From positions 1 to 63,867 of the forward strand of contig NZ_JAHGVE010000026.1 in NCBI RefSeq assembly GCF_018835585.1: a stretch of DNA of 63,867 bases, read 5' to 3'. The notes beneath the pieces are model-generated. The model made no database searches. It saw only the letters and a program-made list of their open reading frames with translations, and was not told the DNA's origin. Positions 60,880 through 63,867 of the stretch are shown here, piece after piece. This DNA is from Pelorhabdus rhamnosifermentans (GTDB taxonomy: Bacteria > Bacillota > Negativicutes > UMGS1260). The stretch's first letter is position 1, and every line of letters begins with the position of its first letter. A program made the position numbers and the translations under genes.

Positions 60880-62034
60880 ATGGGGGAGTATATAAAAATA
60901 CCGGCAGTTTTGATGCGGGGCGGAACAAGTAAAGGCGTATACTTGTTGGCTCAAGATTTACCAGAAGATTTGTTGTTGCGGGACAAAGTTATTCTTGATA
61001 TTTATGGCAGTCCTGATGTAAGACAAATCAATGGTATCGGTGGCGCAGATCCGTTAACTAGCAAAGTGGCCATTGTAGCAGCGTCAGACAGGGAAAATGT
61101 AGATGTAGACTATACTTTTGGGTATGTCGGCATTAAAGATGCAGTTGTAGATTATGAAGGGAACTGCGGTAATATGTCGTCTGGCGTGGGGCCATTTGCC
61201 ATTGGACGGGGGCTTGTAACGATTACGGAGCCGATTACCAAGGTGAGAATTTACAATACGAACACGAAGAAAGTGATCGTAGCTGAAATTCCTGTAAAAG
61301 ATGGTGAAGTGGTTACCGAAGGGGATTATGCTATTGACGGTGTGCCTGGTACGGGGGCGAAAATCGTTCTCAATTTTTTAAATTCCGGTGGATCTAAAAC
61401 AGGTAAGTTACTTCCTACTGGCAATGTAATTGATGAGATCAGGCTGCAATGCGGTAAAAAAGTACGGGTAAGCTTGGTTGATGCAGCGAATCCGTCCGTT
61501 TTTGTCAAAGCGATTGATATCGGTTTGACTGGAGTGGAGTTACCGCAAGACACGGAAACAAAGCCGGAAATATTGGAAATTATGGAAGATATCCGGACAA
61601 CGGCGGCTGTTATGATGGGGTTGGCTGCGAGTAAAGAACAAGTAGGGCCTGCTGTTCCTAAGGTTGCTTTTGTTTCAGCACCCCAGGAATATGTGACTAT
61701 CAATGGTGTTACAGTGAAGGCCAATGATGTTGATTTGGTAGCAAGGACCAAAGCCATGGCGGTTATGCATAAGGCCTATGCTGTTACGGGTGGTATTTGT
61801 GTATCTACAGCAGCACTTATCGAGGGAACTGTAGTCAATGAGATAGTCAGTGAACGAGCGAAGCGTAGCGGCATTGTTCGGGTGGGACATCCTTCTGGTA
61901 TTCTTGATTTTGAAATTAACCTTGAAAAAGAACAGAAAAACTGGCATCTTTCTAAGGCGGGAGTCAGTCGTACGGCAAAGCCAATTATGGATGGACAAGT
62001 ATATGTTTCACGCAAGGTTTTCACTAAAGATTAA
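60880..62034 (+). CDS. PrpF-family isomerase (aconitate delta-isomerase-like)
   Basis: The 384-residue PrpF/DUF453 family protein, with a diaminopimelate-epimerase-like fold, shows VLMRGGTSKGVYLLAQDLP at the start. GIGGADPLTSKVAIVAAS contains the lysine, and YEGNCGNMSSGVGPFAIGRG the cysteine used in catalysis by characterised PrpF proteins. The family isomerises 2-methyl-trans-aconitate or trans-aconitate to the cis form. With an aconitase and citrate lyase in the same run, trans- to cis-aconitate isomerisation is the simplest prediction. prpB and prpC are absent. The ATG follows GAGGAGGAGAATAAG. Confidence 0.87.
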   Translation: MGEYIKIPAVLMRGGTSKGVYLLAQDLPEDLLLRDKVILDIYGSPDVRQINGIGGADPLTSKVAIVAASDRENVDVDYTFGYVGIKDAVVDYEGNCGNMSSGVGPFAIGRGLVTITEPITKVRIYNTNTKKVIVAEIPVKDGEVVTEGDYAIDGVPGTGAKIVLNFLNSGGSKTGKLLPTGNVIDEIRLQCGKKVRVSLVDAANPSVFVKAIDIGLTGVELPQDTETKPEILEIMEDIRTTAAVMMGLAASKEQVGPAVPKVAFVSAPQEYVTINGVTVKANDVDLVARTKAMAVMHKAYAVTGGICVSTAALIEGTVVNEIVSERAKRSGIVRVGHPSGILDFEINLEKEQKNWHLSKAGVSRTAKPIMDGQVYVSRKVFTKD

Positions 62035-62084
62035 TTATTGTATTAAATTTGCCAGATTGAGTAAAAATTGAGGAGAGTGTAGAA

Positions 62085-63545
62085 ATGTTAGAAAGTAAGT
62101 CACCGTTTAAACCCCTCCATATTCTGATCGGGCTAGTGATTATGTCTGCCATTACTTTGATGCCACAGCTAGCGGGGCTTTCGACTGCAGGTCAAAAAGT
62201 ACTTGGAGTGCTTGCTTTTGCCGTATATGTATGGATAACAGAAGCGATGCCTTATCCGATCAGCGCGATTGCCATCTGTTTCTTTATGGTGATGTTTCTA
62301 GGCTTTTCGCCGGAAAAAGGTACTGAAGGGAAATTGCTTGGAACGTCTAAAGCCATTCCGCTCGCAATGTCAGGCTTTATTAATTCCGGCTGGGTACTGG
62401 TCGCTTGCGGAATGTTTTTGGCGGAGGCTGTCCGTTTTACCGGTTTAGATCGTCGTATTGCTCTTAATATTTTACGAATTGTTGGGACTGAACCGAAGAA
62501 AATCATCGGAGGAACTATAATTGTTGGCTATGTATTGGCCTTTATCATTCCGTCCATCGCAGCACGTTCAGCGGCTATGATTCCCATTTCCATGGGGCTC
62601 ATTACGGCTTTTAATCTTGATCTGAAAAGTGTTTTTTCTAGGCAGCTTATGTTAGTTACAGGAATGGTAGCGCCAATTACCGCGCTTATGGTACTAACGG
62701 CAGGGGCTCCAAATCCTTTTATAGTCGCCCTTATTGGCAGTACCTTAAATCATACAATTACTTGGACCGATTGGCTTATTTATGGGGGACCTTTTGCGAT
62801 TGTGCTAGGGGTTATCATGTATATTCTTGTTATTACTTTGAACAAGTTTGAGCCACTCCCTGGCGGCCCTGCGCTTATTAAAAAATATATGGAAGAAATC
62901 GGGACCATTACGCCTAAAGAGAAACGTATGGGTATCATATTTCTTATTACGATCATTCTTTGGGGTACGGAAAATTGGCATCATATTGATGCCAACACCA
63001 TTACACTCTTTGCTTGTTTGTTACTCTTTCTGCCCTATTCGGGAGTAGCTACCTGGAAGGAATTAAGTAACAGGGTGCAATGGGGTACTTTAGTCTTATT
63101 CGGTGTGGGGATATCGATTGGTACAGTATTATTGAAGACTGGTGCAGCAGCTTGGGGCGCGCAAGCTGCTCTAGGCAATTTAGGTCTCCAGAGCATGAGT
63201 TCGGCCATGATATTGACGGTTATTGCTGTGCCATTAATCGTGATTCGCTTGGCTTTTGCGAGTATTGTTGCATTAGCAGCTCTTGTTGTGCCAACAATAC
63301 TTGGCCTGCTAGTTAGTTTTAATGATCCGAATATGTCTGTATGGAGTATAACCTTAATATCGTCGTTTCTTGTATATTTTTCTTTTATTCTTCCAGTAAA
63401 TACGCCAGCTACATTGCTCACCTATGCTACTGATACGTATGAACTCAAAGATATGTTTAAAGTGGGAATTCCACTAACAATTATCGGGCTGGGCGTATAT
63501 ATATTATTTACACATACTTACTGGCACTGGATAGGATTGATTTGA
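62085..63545 (+). CDS. SLC13/DASS-family anion symporter (di-/tricarboxylate)
   Basis: The 486-residue carrier has about 12 helices. YVWITEAMPYPISAIAICFFMV, the AARSAAMIPISMGLI region, VLTAGAPNPFIVALIG and LPVNTPATLLTYATD correspond to the paired substrate/cation-binding loops of the divalent anion:sodium symporter superfamily. Members carry succinate, tartrate, citrate or similar. Placed between prpF and citD it likely imports the tricarboxylate used by module B or exchanges it for a product. The ATG follows GAGGAGAGTGTAGAA. Confidence 0.87.
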   Translation: MLESKSPFKPLHILIGLVIMSAITLMPQLAGLSTAGQKVLGVLAFAVYVWITEAMPYPISAIAICFFMVMFLGFSPEKGTEGKLLGTSKAIPLAMSGFINSGWVLVACGMFLAEAVRFTGLDRRIALNILRIVGTEPKKIIGGTIIVGYVLAFIIPSIAARSAAMIPISMGLITAFNLDLKSVFSRQLMLVTGMVAPITALMVLTAGAPNPFIVALIGSTLNHTITWTDWLIYGGPFAIVLGVIMYILVITLNKFEPLPGGPALIKKYMEEIGTITPKEKRMGIIFLITIILWGTENWHHIDANTITLFACLLLFLPYSGVATWKELSNRVQWGTLVLFGVGISIGTVLLKTGAAAWGAQAALGNLGLQSMSSAMILTVIAVPLIVIRLAFASIVALAALVVPTILGLLVSFNDPNMSVWSITLISSFLVYFSFILPVNTPATLLTYATDTYELKDMFKVGIPLTIIGLGVYILFTHTYWHWIGLI

Positions 63546-63558
63546 TATAAGGTTATGG

Positions 63559-63590
63559 CCACCACTTTTCGTGGTGGTTCTGATTTTTAC
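63559..63590 (+). terminator. Terminator-like hairpin between the SLC13 gene and citD
   Basis: CCACCAC (63559-63565) pairs with GTGGTGG (63571-63577), then a T-rich but interrupted tract. It could attenuate rather than fully stop transcription into citD. Confidence 0.65.
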
Positions 63591-63655
63591 TTCGACAATA
63601 GCGAATGACTGTTAAAAATACCATGTTTGGCGAATATACACTTGGAGGGATAAAG

Positions 63656-63867
63656 ATGAGTCAGATTAAAAAAATGGCAATCGCCGGAACGATGGAATCC
63701 AATGATATCCTAATTACCGTCGCCCCGGCAGCAGCCGGAGCGGGGATCGCAATTGAACTAACGAGTCCTGTATTAAAGCAATACGGCAGTCAAATGAAAG
63801 CCATAATTGAAGAAGTTTTAGCTGAGCATCATGTAACAGATGCCGTCATTAATGGCAGTGATAAAGG
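63656..63867 (+). CDS. citD: Citrate lyase acyl carrier protein, gamma subunit (partial)
   Basis: The first 70 codons are present; the gene runs off the right edge. The product starts MSQIKKMAIAGTMESNDILITVAP, matching CitD. In that family the serine of the GT(L/M)ES motif (Ser15 here) carries the phosphoribosyl-dephospho-CoA prosthetic group. KAIIEEVLAEHHVTDAVINGSDKG fits the family's second half. The ATG follows TTGGAGGGATAAAG. citE, citF and accessory genes are expected just beyond the window. The complex splits citrate to acetate and oxaloacetate. Confidence 0.88.
   Translation, partial: MSQIKKMAIAGTMESNDILITVAPAAAGAGIAIELTSPVLKQYGSQMKAIIEEVLAEHHVTDAVINGSDK

Noticed and set aside
60880-62034. 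Methylcitrate-cycle (propionate) assignment for the PrpF-like gene
   Set aside because: Methylcitrate synthase and methylisocitrate lyase are absent from the run, while citD and two carboxylate transporter-like genes point to tricarboxylate use instead.

Overview
The window looks like chromosome of an anaerobic, diderm Firmicute of the class Negativicutes, most likely a Sporomusaceae-type organism. The base composition is moderately AT-rich. Start codons are ATG, GTG and TTG behind strong Shine-Dalgarno sites. Gram-positive-type riboswitches (tandem glycine, lysine) and intrinsic terminators occur next to an RND efflux pump that only makes sense with an outer membrane. The taxonomic placement is inference; no rRNA or marker protein was compared. 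I see no CRISPR array, complete insertion sequence or prophage.

Left part (1-13.5 kb): the tail of a biotin-dependent carboxylase/decarboxylase subunit, a GAF-PAS-GGDEF diguanylate cyclase, spermidine synthase, an M29 aminopeptidase, a tRNA-Asn/Glu/Val cluster, a LUD protein, a K+ channel with RCK domains, the niacin pair NiaR/NiaP, a zinc-ribbon membrane protein, tRNA-Arg, a chemoreceptor, a glycine-riboswitch-controlled CycA-type permease and a Crp/Fnr regulator. At 13.5-19.3 kb a menG fragment abuts an RND pump/adaptor operon whose TetR gene lies upstream. Three copies of one 15-bp palindrome mark the likely TetR operator, and the intergenic block carrying it is duplicated.

Middle part (19.4-46 kb): two untranslated leaders with intrinsic terminators (before a DUF2325 gene and before a DUF2520-panB operon) flank a zone of decayed genes. 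Then follow an EamA transporter, a HAD protein, a polysaccharide deacetylase, DUF3842, a thioesterase, a CofE-like protein, and an operon-like run of hydantoinase-like, histone-deacetylase-like, rph, XTP pyrophosphatase and phosphodiesterase genes. After these come an M20 amidohydrolase, Hsp20, lysine-riboswitch-lysA, a two-domain PPK2 protein, the DUF47/PiT phosphate pair, a 6S RNA, an aldo/keto reductase, thiD-cytX, and a divergent AEC transporter/LysR pair.

Right part (46.5-63.9 kb): an accessory-looking carboxylate catabolic region with two paralogous LysR regulators. Module A (47.6-56.4 kb) has a DcuC-type transporter, two MmgE/PrpD enzymes around a MalY/PatB C-S lyase, RidA, a Cache chemoreceptor and a peroxiredoxin-like protein. 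Module B (57.5-63.9 kb) has an Aquifex-type aconitase, a lone GatC-like EIIC permease, a PrpF-type isomerase, an SLC13-type carboxylate transporter and the start of citD (citrate lyase acyl carrier protein). My best inference for module B is anaerobic fermentation of a tricarboxylate: trans-aconitate to cis-aconitate to citrate, then cleavage by citrate lyase. Module A probably handles an amino- or thio-substituted dicarboxylate that I cannot name. This region is the best candidate for undescribed biology here.
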